From NCBI GenBank assembly GCA_018432235.1, contig JAHDLO010000010.1, positions 124,001 to 188,000 of the forward strand: a DNA stretch of 64,000 nucleotides. The letters run 5' to 3'. The translations under genes were made by a program, and so were the position numbers. How positions within the stretch are numbered: the first letter of the stretch is position 1; the number at the start of each line of letters is the position of its first letter. This DNA is from Clostridiaceae bacterium (GTDB lineage Bacteria > Bacillota > Clostridia > Peptostreptococcales > Natronincolaceae). A model generated the notes under the pieces. That model had not been told where the DNA came from and made no database searches. It worked only from the letters and a program-made list of their open reading frames with translations. Positions 16,858 to 25,283 of the stretch are shown here, piece by piece.

Positions 16858-17340
16858 TTACTCTCCATATCTTTTTATTATTGGACTACCGTATTTATTT
16901 AATTCATTCAAATGATTTTTTATGTATCCCTTAGCTGTTTCTGTTAATGGCAGTTCTATGCTTATGCTGTTATTATATGCTGCCTCCAACCGACTTAAAT
17001 GCTCCAATCCGATGATGACACGGGCATCCTTGCTGTTATTAACCAGTAGCACATAGTAGCTCAGCACCATTCCCTCATTCAGTAAATTGATTTGAAGCCT
17101 ATCCGGATATGCTTCAGCCAGTCTCATCAGCTGAAATTTCAGACTATTATTACTCATGGCCTCCAAAAGCATCCTTCCTCTGCCACCATTATTCATCAGC
17201 TTCTCAATAAATGCTACTACCTTAGGGGCTTCCTCTTTACCTTCAGACACTTTAAAGGCTAAATCAAATTCCTCTGCCTGCTGAATCATTTGACATCCAC
17301 GGTCAAGACCCTCGCATCTAGTGTTTCTAAGAAAATGCAT
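16858..17340 (-). CDS. hypothetical protein, 160 residues
   Basis: A soluble protein of mixed alpha/beta character with no membrane segment. An N-terminal Cys pair (TRCEGLDRGCQ) precedes a helical body containing ligand-like GGRGRMLLEAM. The C-terminal part LLVNNSKDARVIIGLEHL looks like a small sensor-like fold, but I cannot name a family. AGGAGTGG precedes the ATG. It lies 44 bases upstream of cls and could share its transcript. Confidence 0.62.
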   Translation of the reverse strand: MHFLRNTRCEGLDRGCQMIQQAEEFDLAFKVSEGKEEAPKVVAFIEKLMNNGGRGRMLLEAMSNNSLKFQLMRLAEAYPDRLQINLLNEGMVLSYYVLLVNNSKDARVIIGLEHLSRLEAAYNNSISIELPLTETAKGYIKNHLNELNKYGSPIIKRYGE

Positions 17341-17402
17341 GGCACCACTCCTAAACTTTAGAATTTATATGTTTATACCTTTATCTCACCGTATGGCCAT
17401 TC

Positions 17403-19253
17403 TTAATGCAGACTTTTAACAAAATTCTTACCTGCTTTCTTCGCTTCATATAAACAGGCATCAGCAATACTTATCAATTTAACCCTATCATGGCTGTCGG
17501 TTCTAAAGGTAGAAATCCCTATGGAAACAGTGACTCGGACCCCCTCTACAACGACCAGCTCTACAGAGCTTCTAATTCTCTCTGCAATTGCCTTTGCCCC
17601 CTCGGAGTCGCTGTCCTTTAACAGAATGATGATCTCCTCCCCACCATACCTTCCGACAATATCCTCTTTCCTGACGGATTTCATAATACAGTCTGCCACC
17701 CTTTTAAGAATTTCGTCACCAACCTGATGTCCAAATTGATCATTGACCTCCTTGAAATCATCAATATCCAGCATAAGAACTGAAAAACACTTATCCTCAT
17801 AGCGATAATTGTCATATAGCTTTGTGTACAAGACCTCAAAGGTCTCTCTATTATAAAGGCCTGTTAAGCCATCAAATCTGGATTTTATAAAGAGCTCCTC
17901 TATATACACAGCATTGGAGATCATCAGACCGATATGTCTTGCTATCACTTCAAAAAAACGAACCTGCTCCTTTGTGAAGATATGATATTCGCCATTGTCC
18001 AAAAAGAGAATCCCTAGTATCTTACCGTAAATATTGGAAATCGGCAGGGCAATATACGAGTATATCCCTAGCTCTGACATTAGTAGATTATCGCACCTCG
18101 GGTCTGTCAGTGCATCATAGATGATAACAGGCTTTTTGCTCATTACCGTCTGCTGCGATATCTTTTCCTGTGAAATGGGTACCTGCTGCCGGTTCATGGA
18201 CTTTATCTTATAATGAGTTGTATATTTAATCAATAGCTCTGATGATTTTTCATCCAATGGTGCTATCGTGCAATTTTTCATACCTGTAACTGTAGGCAGC
18301 ACAGATAGCAGTTTTTCCAGAAATTCATCAATATTTACATTTTCCTCCACAGGTGAAAGCAGGAGGGTTTCTAGGGCTGAAAGACTAAGCATTTTTTCCA
18401 GATTTAGATTTTGTCTATCAATTCTGGTGAAAAGCACCGTCAGCTCGTCAGCTATCTTGTTAACAATATATTGTATGCCTTCATCTATTCTGTCGTTTTT
18501 ACTATGATATACCACCAAAAGACCAGTGAGCCTTCCATGCTGATAAATGGGCATAGAAATAAGCGCCTTGATCTCAAGGATTTTCTCAAAGCGTGGAAAA
18601 TGCGCTTTTATAGTTTCCGAATCACATATATATCGCGTTTGCTTATAAAACCGTATAGACTTCTGGGTGGGTACTGTTGCACCAGCCATGCTTAGCTTTT
18701 TAATTTCTGTGGCGTATTGAGGTATGAAGATTCTTTTTTCCTCATTAACCTGGAGAAAGACAGCCTCCAGACTCAGTTCTTCCTTAATGAATCGCAGCAC
18801 CAGCTCAATTGACTCCTCCCGATTAAACTGGCTATTTAGCCCCCTTAACAGGTGCATTAGTGTCAGATGAATTTCACCCTGTATTTTATTATATATGTCT
18901 TGAGATGCTTTTAGAATAAAGCCCTCTATTTTTTCAACCTGTTTATTTATTGTCATTCCATCCCATAAAGCTTTCTGCTCCTCTGAATAACCATAGAGGA
19001 TAATGGCAATTAAAGCCTCCTGAAAATATACCCTTTTTAAACTATATGTGATTTCAAGCGCCTCTATATCCCCCATAGCTATTACCTCCGGCAGTGAACT
19101 CTCCGGCTGAAACAGTCTATAGTTATTCTCATCCTCCAGGATATAAATCTTCATAGTTTTAAACAAGCTAATTTCTGTAAAAATGGACATTAAGTCAGCT
19201 ATTTTAGTAAATAGCTCTGAGGTAAAATTACACTGTTTAAAGCTCTTTATCAT
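17403..19253 (-). CDS. GAF-GGDEF diguanylate cyclase
   Basis: A 616-residue cytoplasmic signalling protein. It has an N-terminal unassigned region, two probable GAF sensor domains (about 140-275 and 300-450) and a C-terminal GGDEF domain from about 455. GRYGGEEI is the active-site loop (Glu in place of Asp, as in active enzymes), FDGLTGLYNR the domain start and LDIDDFKEVND the metal site. RKED, five residues before the loop, is the c-di-GMP inhibitory I-site. It should make c-di-GMP in response to an unknown ligand. There is no EAL domain and no transmembrane segment. AGGTGAG lies before the ATG. Confidence 0.92.
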   Translation of the reverse strand: MIKSFKQCNFTSELFTKIADLMSIFTEISLFKTMKIYILEDENNYRLFQPESSLPEVIAMGDIEALEITYSLKRVYFQEALIAIILYGYSEEQKALWDGMTINKQVEKIEGFILKASQDIYNKIQGEIHLTLMHLLRGLNSQFNREESIELVLRFIKEELSLEAVFLQVNEEKRIFIPQYATEIKKLSMAGATVPTQKSIRFYKQTRYICDSETIKAHFPRFEKILEIKALISMPIYQHGRLTGLLVVYHSKNDRIDEGIQYIVNKIADELTVLFTRIDRQNLNLEKMLSLSALETLLLSPVEENVNIDEFLEKLLSVLPTVTGMKNCTIAPLDEKSSELLIKYTTHYKIKSMNRQQVPISQEKISQQTVMSKKPVIIYDALTDPRCDNLLMSELGIYSYIALPISNIYGKILGILFLDNGEYHIFTKEQVRFFEVIARHIGLMISNAVYIEELFIKSRFDGLTGLYNRETFEVLYTKLYDNYRYEDKCFSVLMLDIDDFKEVNDQFGHQVGDEILKRVADCIMKSVRKEDIVGRYGGEEIIILLKDSDSEGAKAIAERIRSSVELVVVEGVRVTVSIGISTFRTDSHDRVKLISIADACLYEAKKAGKNFVKSLH

Positions 19254-19486
19254 TGGTATCTCACCTATCCCTTAAGGAAGATTTTTAGAGGTAAATAAGA
19301 ATAATTATTCGTTATGAGGCTTTAGACCTATAGACATTAATGTAAATTTCAGATATAATAGATTATTTTACACTATATTCAAATCGTCTTCAATGTTTTA
19401 TAAATATTCTTTCTATTTATTATTAAAATATTATTTCTTGGCATAATAGTACTACGTCATTAATATCATTTCGAAGGAGAAATAGG

Positions 19487-20680
19487 ATGTTTGGTATTCC
19501 AAAGGGGTTTAAAGCAAAGAATGAAATATGGTATTTTTTGATATCTATTCTATTGGTTCACATTGCAGCTTATTTTATTGTTCCCATCCTGCCGCTTTTA
19601 TTAAAAAATTCTAAGCATTTGAAGGCTCCAGAAATAGGTATCGTTATAGGGGCGGGCTCCTTATTTATACAGCTTGGCAGTATTATTGCGGGTCTCTTGT
19701 CAGATAGGGTTGGAAATAAGTTCACCATGCTATTAAGCCATCTATGTCAGGCTTTAGGATTAATAGGTATGGGCTTTAGCAGGGGCTATTTTGCGCTGGT
19801 TTTCTTTTCGGCATTAAACGGTGTCGGCACCGGTATATACATCCCCAGTACCAAGGCAGCCCTAACTTACATAGCATCTGAAAATCAACGGACAACGGTT
19901 TTTTCTCTGCGTTCCGTTTCCTCCCATGTTGGCATATGTATTTCAGGTATTATTTTGTTGCTGACGGCTTCAACCATCAATTTTTATATGGCAGCCGGTA
20001 TCTATATCCTTTTACTTATATTTTCGTGGAGGCTTCTCCCCAATGATTGTGGCGATCAGCCTTGTCCAGCCCTACCCCTAAAAAGCTATATGGAGATTTT
20101 CTCCGACAAACCCTTCATGGTATTTACAGGCATTTCAGCCTTAATATGGGGACTTCATACCCAGCTCTCCTTCCTACTGCCCCTTAGAGCAGAGGCTATA
20201 AATGTTAATACAGGAAGGATAGGTCTGATTTGGACCACTACCAGTATAATGGTTATTTTAACTCAATCTCTAATATCTAAGGGCTTTCTTGAAAAGTATC
20301 CCCTGTCCCTGTCAATGCTCCTAGGCACGTTATTGGTGGGCAGCGGAATTATTCTTCTGGGATGGAGCAGCAGCTTCATGTTTTTAATTCTCTGCAGTCT
20401 TATTTTTATTGTAGGTGAAATGTTTATGATGCCCGCCATAGATAGCTATAACAGCAGCCTTGCCAACCAACAGCTTATAGGGGCCTATTTTGCTGTCGCG
20501 AATCTCGCCGCAGGAATAGGTGCTGCTGCCGGTGCCTTCTCCAGCGGATGGATATTGGACATATATACGATAGCAGCCTCAACGATTCCCTGGTTAATTT
20601 ATAGTGGATATACAGCAGTTGTGTCTATCTTCATTATAATCCTTTTGAAGCCATTTAAAAGGACATCTGGCCTTAAGTAA
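19487..20680 (+). CDS. MFS transporter
   Basis: A 397-residue major facilitator with 12 predicted membrane helices. GLLSDRVGNKFTML after helix 2 is MFS motif A, and GVGTGIYIPSTKAAL in helix 4 matches motif-C-like glycine-rich sequences of drug/proton antiporters. Probably an efflux pump, but the substrate cannot be read from sequence. AAGGAG precedes the ATG. It is a single gene ending in a terminator shared with the convergent neighbour. Confidence 0.9.
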   Translation: MFGIPKGFKAKNEIWYFLISILLVHIAAYFIVPILPLLLKNSKHLKAPEIGIVIGAGSLFIQLGSIIAGLLSDRVGNKFTMLLSHLCQALGLIGMGFSRGYFALVFFSALNGVGTGIYIPSTKAALTYIASENQRTTVFSLRSVSSHVGICISGIILLLTASTINFYMAAGIYILLLIFSWRLLPNDCGDQPCPALPLKSYMEIFSDKPFMVFTGISALIWGLHTQLSFLLPLRAEAINVNTGRIGLIWTTTSIMVILTQSLISKGFLEKYPLSLSMLLGTLLVGSGIILLGWSSSFMFLILCSLIFIVGEMFMMPAIDSYNSSLANQQLIGAYFAVANLAAGIGAAAGAFSSGWILDIYTIAASTIPWLIYSGYTAVVSIFIIILLKPFKRTSGLK

Positions 20681-20701
20681 ATAAAAATCACTCGACATAG
20701 A

Positions 20702-20728
20702 AAAGAAAAGCACTATATGCTTTTCTTT
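20702..20728. terminator. bidirectional terminator
   Basis: AAAGAAAAGCA (20702-20712) and TGCTTTTCTTT (20718-20728) around CTATA. It overlaps the last codons of the minus-strand gene. Confidence 0.75.
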
Positions 20729-22236
20729 CGAATACTGATGATGGCGTCTAAAACCTCTCTGCCCACCGGATATTCAGGGGATATTTCCACGGCCCTTCTG
20801 GCGTATTTTTCAGCCCTATCCAGATTATCTAGGTTCAGGTAGGCTACAGCTAAATTGCATAAAACCATGGGATTATTCAAATCAAAGGCCAATGCTTTCT
20901 TAAAGCACCTCAATGCTTCGTCATATGCCTCCTCCTGTAGATATTTTATGCCCAGTCCTTCATAGGCTTCTATAATATGTACCTTGATTTTTTCATTCTT
21001 CTTTAGGTCAGGACTCCTGCCTATGAGATTTTCAAAATATTTGACAGCCTCTTCATAGCTTTCATCCTTATTGAGCTTTATCGCCGTCCACAGCAGCTGG
21101 TGAGCCTCTTCCTGAGTTCTTTCATCAATTATGGCCTCCCGCATTCTCCTGTAGGGATTATTATTTTTGTTTTTTAGAGAAAGTTCAAATAGTCTGTCTC
21201 CCAGAGTTAGCAGCTCCTCCAAATTCTTCAGCTTTTGAGTATATCCCTTAGGTATATTATTATAGCCTAAATACGCTCCTGACAAGGTTAGGGCCATACT
21301 GGCGACGGTATCCGTGTCCTTAGCTCTAAGACAGTCCTTCAAAACAGCTTCAAAATCATTGGGATTTTTCAGAAACACATAATAGGCAAAGGGTAAGGAC
21401 TCTAAGACATAGGCACCGCTACCGAAGCATCGATGCAGCGCCTCCAGCTGATGATTTTTTTCTATGGATTCCTTAAGCTCCCTTCCTACCCTGGTATACA
21501 AGTTTGCTATTTCATTGGTTTCTCTAGTTCTATAAACCTTTGTCTCTATCCCCTTTATACTCCTGCTACAGGTCTCCAATAGCTTTAATAGGTCCTGTTT
21601 TTCTCTCAATACAAAGGGAGGCGTGTTGATCAGATAAGCGATACTGGTGCTATGAAGTATACTGGAGGCTATGGCCATCTGGTCCATATGAGTTATTGCC
21701 GCCTGCATGCCTGCCATAAGCTTAAGGCTTCTATAATCGCCATAATTCACCAGAGCACTAGGACAGCTTCTCATGGCTGCACCATTGCCAGCAGACTCTA
21801 CTCCGCTTTTATACCATTCCATTCTTCTGTCCCTGTAGTTAAATATAAATTCCTTAATGGTATCCCCAATACCATTAATGTTATAGCGACTAAAACGATT
21901 AGCTATATCATCCGGCTGAAAGCTTTGATTAATAATTAAAGACTCGCAGAATAGCACAGTCATTTCAGTATCATCGGTTATATTAAGAGACACCGAACGT
22001 TTTTCTCCCTTAAGAAAGTCATTTATGTATTCGATCTCGTATTGATGATTACCCTCCAGATGACTGCCAAAGGCATCACCGATAGCCAAGCCTACCAAAG
22101 CCCCTCTGATTTTATCCCTGAACTCAATGCTGGGTATGGGTGTAAGATTAATTTCCTCACTATATGACATAAAATCTGGCATGTCTGCCTTCGTGACCCA
22201 AAAGTCATAAAGACCCTCCAATGATCTTATATTCAT
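20713..22236 (-). CDS. ADP-ribosylglycohydrolase fused to TPR repeats
   Basis: A 507-residue two-part protein. The first part (about 30-330) is an ADP-ribosylglycohydrolase of the DraG/ARH family, which removes ADP-ribose from proteins or small molecules using two Mg ions. Visible motifs are GLAIGDAFGS, NITDDTEMT (metal-binding Asp), GNGAAMRSCPSA and AKDTDTVASMALTLSGAYLG. The last ~130 residues contain tandem tetratricopeptide repeats (for example YLQEEAYDEALRCFKKALAF followed by NPMVLCNLAVAYLNLDNLDRAEKYARRAVE). ATG 22236 is favoured by GAGAGGTG nine bases upstream; the ATG at 22245 is too close to it. No ADP-ribosyltransferase is nearby. The TPR part probably binds a partner or substrate. 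Confidence 0.88.
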   Translation of the reverse strand: MNIRSLEGLYDFWVTKADMPDFMSYSEEINLTPIPSIEFRDKIRGALVGLAIGDAFGSHLEGNHQYEIEYINDFLKGEKRSVSLNITDDTEMTVLFCESLIINQSFQPDDIANRFSRYNINGIGDTIKEFIFNYRDRRMEWYKSGVESAGNGAAMRSCPSALVNYGDYRSLKLMAGMQAAITHMDQMAIASSILHSTSIAYLINTPPFVLREKQDLLKLLETCSRSIKGIETKVYRTRETNEIANLYTRVGRELKESIEKNHQLEALHRCFGSGAYVLESLPFAYYVFLKNPNDFEAVLKDCLRAKDTDTVASMALTLSGAYLGYNNIPKGYTQKLKNLEELLTLGDRLFELSLKNKNNNPYRRMREAIIDERTQEEAHQLLWTAIKLNKDESYEEAVKYFENLIGRSPDLKKNEKIKVHIIEAYEGLGIKYLQEEAYDEALRCFKKALAFDLNNPMVLCNLAVAYLNLDNLDRAEKYARRAVEISPEYPVGREVLDAIISIRKKSI

Positions 22237-22379
22237 AGCATACACCTCTCTTCAATAAAATTTACATGCTGATTATATCTTAATCTACGTAAATTATAAC
22301 ATATATAAAGCATAACCAATAAATTGCTTAGTTAACCAAGCATCCAATCTTATATGCCTTTTATTATAGCATATTGCCA

Positions 22380-23087
22380 TTAATCGCCTTCTGCATTTGC
22401 CGCAGTCTTACTTTTATAAAAGGTTGCCTTCACCATCTGATAGAATTCCATGCAATCCATATGACGACTCTCCCTAGTATTATATCCACCTAACCTGAAG
22501 GCCATCTGCAGGACAAAGCCTATTGTAGTAGCAGTTATCAGGGTCCCAATGCCGACAGGGCCCCCCAATATATAACCGATGATGAGAGCCATAAACTCTA
22601 TGCTTCCTCTGATCATAGAGACAGGCCGTTTTAGCATCTTTACCAGCCCCTCCATCAAGCCATCTCTGGGACCTGCCCCCAGCTGTGCCCTGAGATAAAA
22701 AAATGTTCCCCATCCCAAAACCAATACGCCCAGGAGAAGCAGCCCCAGTTTACCCCCAAAATTATTTGGCGTTGATATGATGCCCAGTCTATCAATGGCA
22801 TCTACAAAAAATCCTACAAAAAACATATTCAGGATACTCCCCAATCCCGGAATTATACCTAAAAAAACCGACATCATCAATATCACCAGCCCCACCAGCT
22901 GAGTAGCCTGACCAAAGGTCAGCGGTGTGTGCATGGTAAGTCCTACGTGAAACACTCCCCAAGGGTTCATTCCCAATCCAGCATCCCTCATCATCAACAG
23001 CCCTGCAGCACATAAGACAAAACCCATAAACAAAGTGGGCAGCTTTGCAGCAAAGCTCAGCCATCTATTTTTAAGCTCCTTTTCCAT
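22380..23087 (-). CDS. YczE/YitT-like integral membrane protein
   Basis: A 235-residue membrane protein with about five to six hydrophobic helices. GLLMMRDAGLGMNPWGVFHVGL near the N-terminus and LGAGPRDGLMEGL in the middle are typical of the YczE/YyaS membrane family (COG2364), of unknown transport or signalling role. GAAGGAAGG precedes the ATG. It stands alone and divergent from rubredoxin. Confidence 0.82.
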   Translation of the reverse strand: MEKELKNRWLSFAAKLPTLFMGFVLCAAGLLMMRDAGLGMNPWGVFHVGLTMHTPLTFGQATQLVGLVILMMSVFLGIIPGLGSILNMFFVGFFVDAIDRLGIISTPNNFGGKLGLLLLGVLVLGWGTFFYLRAQLGAGPRDGLMEGLVKMLKRPVSMIRGSIEFMALIIGYILGGPVGIGTLITATTIGFVLQMAFRLGGYNTRESRHMDCMEFYQMVKATFYKSKTAANAEGD

Positions 23088-23252
23088 TTCTTAACCTTCC
23101 TTCTGCCGTCAGATCCAATAGCATTTATAATGTCATTATAACCCTTTTTACATTCAACTTAAAGAGCAGAGGTTTTATGTTTAATATATATTTCTAGCGG
23201 GTATAATGAAGATGTGTTTGTTAAAAAAAATATATGGAGAGGGGTAGTTTTT

Positions 23253-23411
23253 ATGAAATATGTATGTATACCATGTGGTTATGTTTATGATCCAGAGTTA
23301 GGTGACCCGGATGGCGGTATTGCTCCAGGTACAGCCTTTGAGGATATTCCTGAGGACTGGGTATGTCCAGTATGTGGTGTAAGCAAGGATATGTTCGAAC
23401 CCGAGGAATAA
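23253..23411 (+). CDS. rubredoxin
   Basis: A 52-residue one-iron electron carrier. Cys5-x2-Cys8-Gly and Cys38-Pro-x-Cys41-Gly ligate the iron; [24 protein letters not shown] is the classic rubredoxin core. It starts at ATG 23253 with GAGAGGGG upstream; an in-frame extension from 23214 would be atypical. TATAAT at 23202-23207 is a likely -10. It probably passes electrons to rubrerythrin- or flavodiiron-type O2/peroxide reductases; a ferritin-like protein occurs at 60523. Confidence 0.97.
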   Translation: MKYVCIPCGYVYDPELGDPDGGIAPGTAFEDIPEDWVCPVCGVSKDMFEPEE

Positions 23412-23426
23412 TATCGATACATATTT

Positions 23427-23466
23427 GGCAAGGAGCGGAGGTCATTCTCTGCTCCTTGCCTTTTTA
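23427..23466 (+). terminator. rubredoxin terminator
   Basis: GGCAAGGAGC and GCTCCTTGCC, perfect 10-bp arms, followed by TTTTTATTT. Confidence 0.9.
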
Positions 23467-23490
23467 TTTGAGTAAATTGCATGTTAAGGA

Positions 23491-23613
23491 TGCGCAGTAT
23501 GTTTATACAAAGTCAAAAGCTTCCTGCTTAGTGTCCTACGGGCTAATTTATTAAACTTCAAAATGTATTAGTCTACGACAATGGGCGATAAGCTTTTACT
23601 TTGTATATACTAG
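23491..23613. repeat. imperfect inverted-repeat element (copy A of a degenerate family)
   Basis: TATACAAAGTCAAAAGCTT (23504-23522) reappears inverted as AAGCTTTTACTTTGTATA (23589-23606) with one indel, and weaker pairing extends on both sides. The left end has a 26-base match with three differences to 60381-60406. The right end is similar, inverted, to 41216-41262. It is non-coding and about 120 bp, with no transposase, so it looks like a decayed MITE-like element. Confidence 0.5.
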
Positions 23614-23725
23614 AATATATATGTGCCTTCATGGTATTATGCAATCTCCTCATTTAAATAAGCTTTATATCTTCATAAAAATATATTACAATATAGTAGC
23701 AACTACAAATAATAGGGGGGATCAT

Positions 23726-24619
23726 ATGACTAAGCAGCAAAAGGCAGATATCGCTCTTTTAATCGTAACTCTCATCTGGGGATCTTCCTTCGTATTAACA
23801 AAAAATGCACTGGAATACCTGCCAACCTATAGCTTTCTTGCTGTTCGTTTTTTAATGGCTGCCATTCTTTCCGGAATGATATTTTTTAAAAATATGAGAG
23901 CAGTCGACAAGAACACGCTGAAATACGGCACCTTAATAGGCATTATACTTTTTTTAGGCTATGCCTTTCAAACAGTGGGAATTAATTATACAACCGCATC
24001 AAAATCCGGGTTTATCACAGGCTTTTCGGTTGTTATTGTGCCTATAGTCTCCGCTGGGCTTCTCAAGCAGAAGCCTCACAAAGAGGCAGTTATAGGGGTT
24101 TTCTTCGCCATATTAGGACTGGGCTTTTTAACGCTAAACAGCAGCTTAACTTTAAATATCGGTGATTTTTATACCCTTATAGGTGCATTTATGTTTGCTA
24201 TGCATATTATAACAGTAGGCAAATACACCCACAGGGTTGACTCAATAGCCATGGCTGTGATCCAAATAGCCGTAGTCGGAGTACTGAGCGGCTTCAGCAG
24301 CCTTATTATCAGAGAGACATATGTGATCCCAACGGGTGTTGAGGTATGGGTCTCCATTTTTATATTGGCAGCCCTGGCTACCTCGGGAGCCTTTATTGTG
24401 CAAAACACAATGCAAAAATTCACATCCCCTACCCACACAGCTCTAATTTATTCCGGTGAGCCGGTTTTTGCAGCTCTATTTGCCTATTTAATGCTGGGGG
24501 AAACCTTACCCCCACAGGGAATTTTGGGCAGCATATTGATATTGTCAGGTATGCTGATCTCAGAGCTGGACTGGAAAACGCTGTTTAATACAAGTAAGAA
24601 AAAGCTGCAGAGTAATTAA
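23726..24619 (+). CDS. EamA/DMT-family transporter
   Basis: A 297-residue membrane protein with ten predicted helices in two EamA halves. LIWGSSFVLTKNALEYLP opens the first half and ALIYSGEPVFAALFAYLMLGE closes the second, both typical of drug/metabolite exporters. ATG 23726 is chosen because AGGGGGG lies just upstream; a longer frame from 23621 runs through repeat-derived DNA. Probably exports amino acids or other metabolites; substrate unknown. Confidence 0.9.
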   Translation: MTKQQKADIALLIVTLIWGSSFVLTKNALEYLPTYSFLAVRFLMAAILSGMIFFKNMRAVDKNTLKYGTLIGIILFLGYAFQTVGINYTTASKSGFITGFSVVIVPIVSAGLLKQKPHKEAVIGVFFAILGLGFLTLNSSLTLNIGDFYTLIGAFMFAMHIITVGKYTHRVDSIAMAVIQIAVVGVLSGFSSLIIRETYVIPTGVEVWVSIFILAALATSGAFIVQNTMQKFTSPTHTALIYSGEPVFAALFAYLMLGETLPPQGILGSILILSGMLISELDWKTLFNTSKKKLQSN

Positions 24620-24633
24620 TTCTGCAGCTTTTT
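24599..24633. terminator. bidirectional terminator
   Basis: AAAAAGCTGCAG and CTGCAGCTTTTT arms, with a further A-T pair, serve the EamA gene and the convergent engB. Confidence 0.85.
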
Positions 24634-24635
24634 TA

Positions 24636-25283
24636 TTATTTGCCTTCGTTTATAGTGCTTTCTTCTTTTGTCGAGGCATTTACCCCTGTTACTCGTTCCT
24701 GCTGCATAACATCATCCATTTTATCCCAAATAGCCTCCATACCTAGCTTTTTCAATGAGGAAATCGGCAGTAGCTGGTCTTCGGGTGCCATTTTCAGTTT
24801 TTCTCTGATCATTTTAAAATGCTTTTGATATTGGGACCTATTTATCTTATCCAGCTTGGTGGCAATTACGATTCTTCCAAATCCAAAATGTTTAATCCAA
24901 TCGTACATCAGAACATCATCGGCGGTAGGCTCATGGCGAACATCCACCAATAGTATCACCTCTTTGAGGTTAGGTCTTGAGGTCAAATAGGTTTCAATTA
25001 TCTTTCCCCATGCCGCCCTATCATCCTTAGATACCTTAGCATAGCCATAGCCAGGCAGGTCCACAAGATAAAATTCTTTATTAATCAGATAGAAATTGAT
25101 CGTCCTTGTTTTTCCAGGACTTTGACTTACCCTGGCAAGACTTTTCCTGTTCAGCAAAGTATTTATGGTGGAGGACTTACCGACATTCGACCTCCCCACC
25201 AATGCAAACTCCTGTAGATTGTCCTGCGGATACTGCTTTGGTGAAACTGCACTGATTATTATTTCAGCAGATTTAATCTTCAT
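24636..25283 (-). CDS. engB: ribosome biogenesis GTPase EngB (YsxC/YihA)
   Basis: A 215-residue GTPase needed for late 50S ribosomal subunit assembly. GRSNVGKSS (about 30-38) is G1, DLPGYGYAK is G3 with its conserved Tyr, TKLDKI is G4 and PISSLKK is G5. Length is a little above the usual ~195 owing to a short charged tail. It starts 11 bases inside the lon gene, with GGGGAG upstream, so it is co-translated with lon. The lon-engB pair is a conserved Firmicutes arrangement. Confidence 0.95.
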   Translation of the reverse strand: MKIKSAEIIISAVSPKQYPQDNLQEFALVGRSNVGKSSTINTLLNRKSLARVSQSPGKTRTINFYLINKEFYLVDLPGYGYAKVSKDDRAAWGKIIETYLTSRPNLKEVILLVDVRHEPTADDVLMYDWIKHFGFGRIVIATKLDKINRSQYQKHFKMIREKLKMAPEDQLLPISSLKKLGMEAIWDKMDDVMQQERVTGVNASTKEESTINEGK

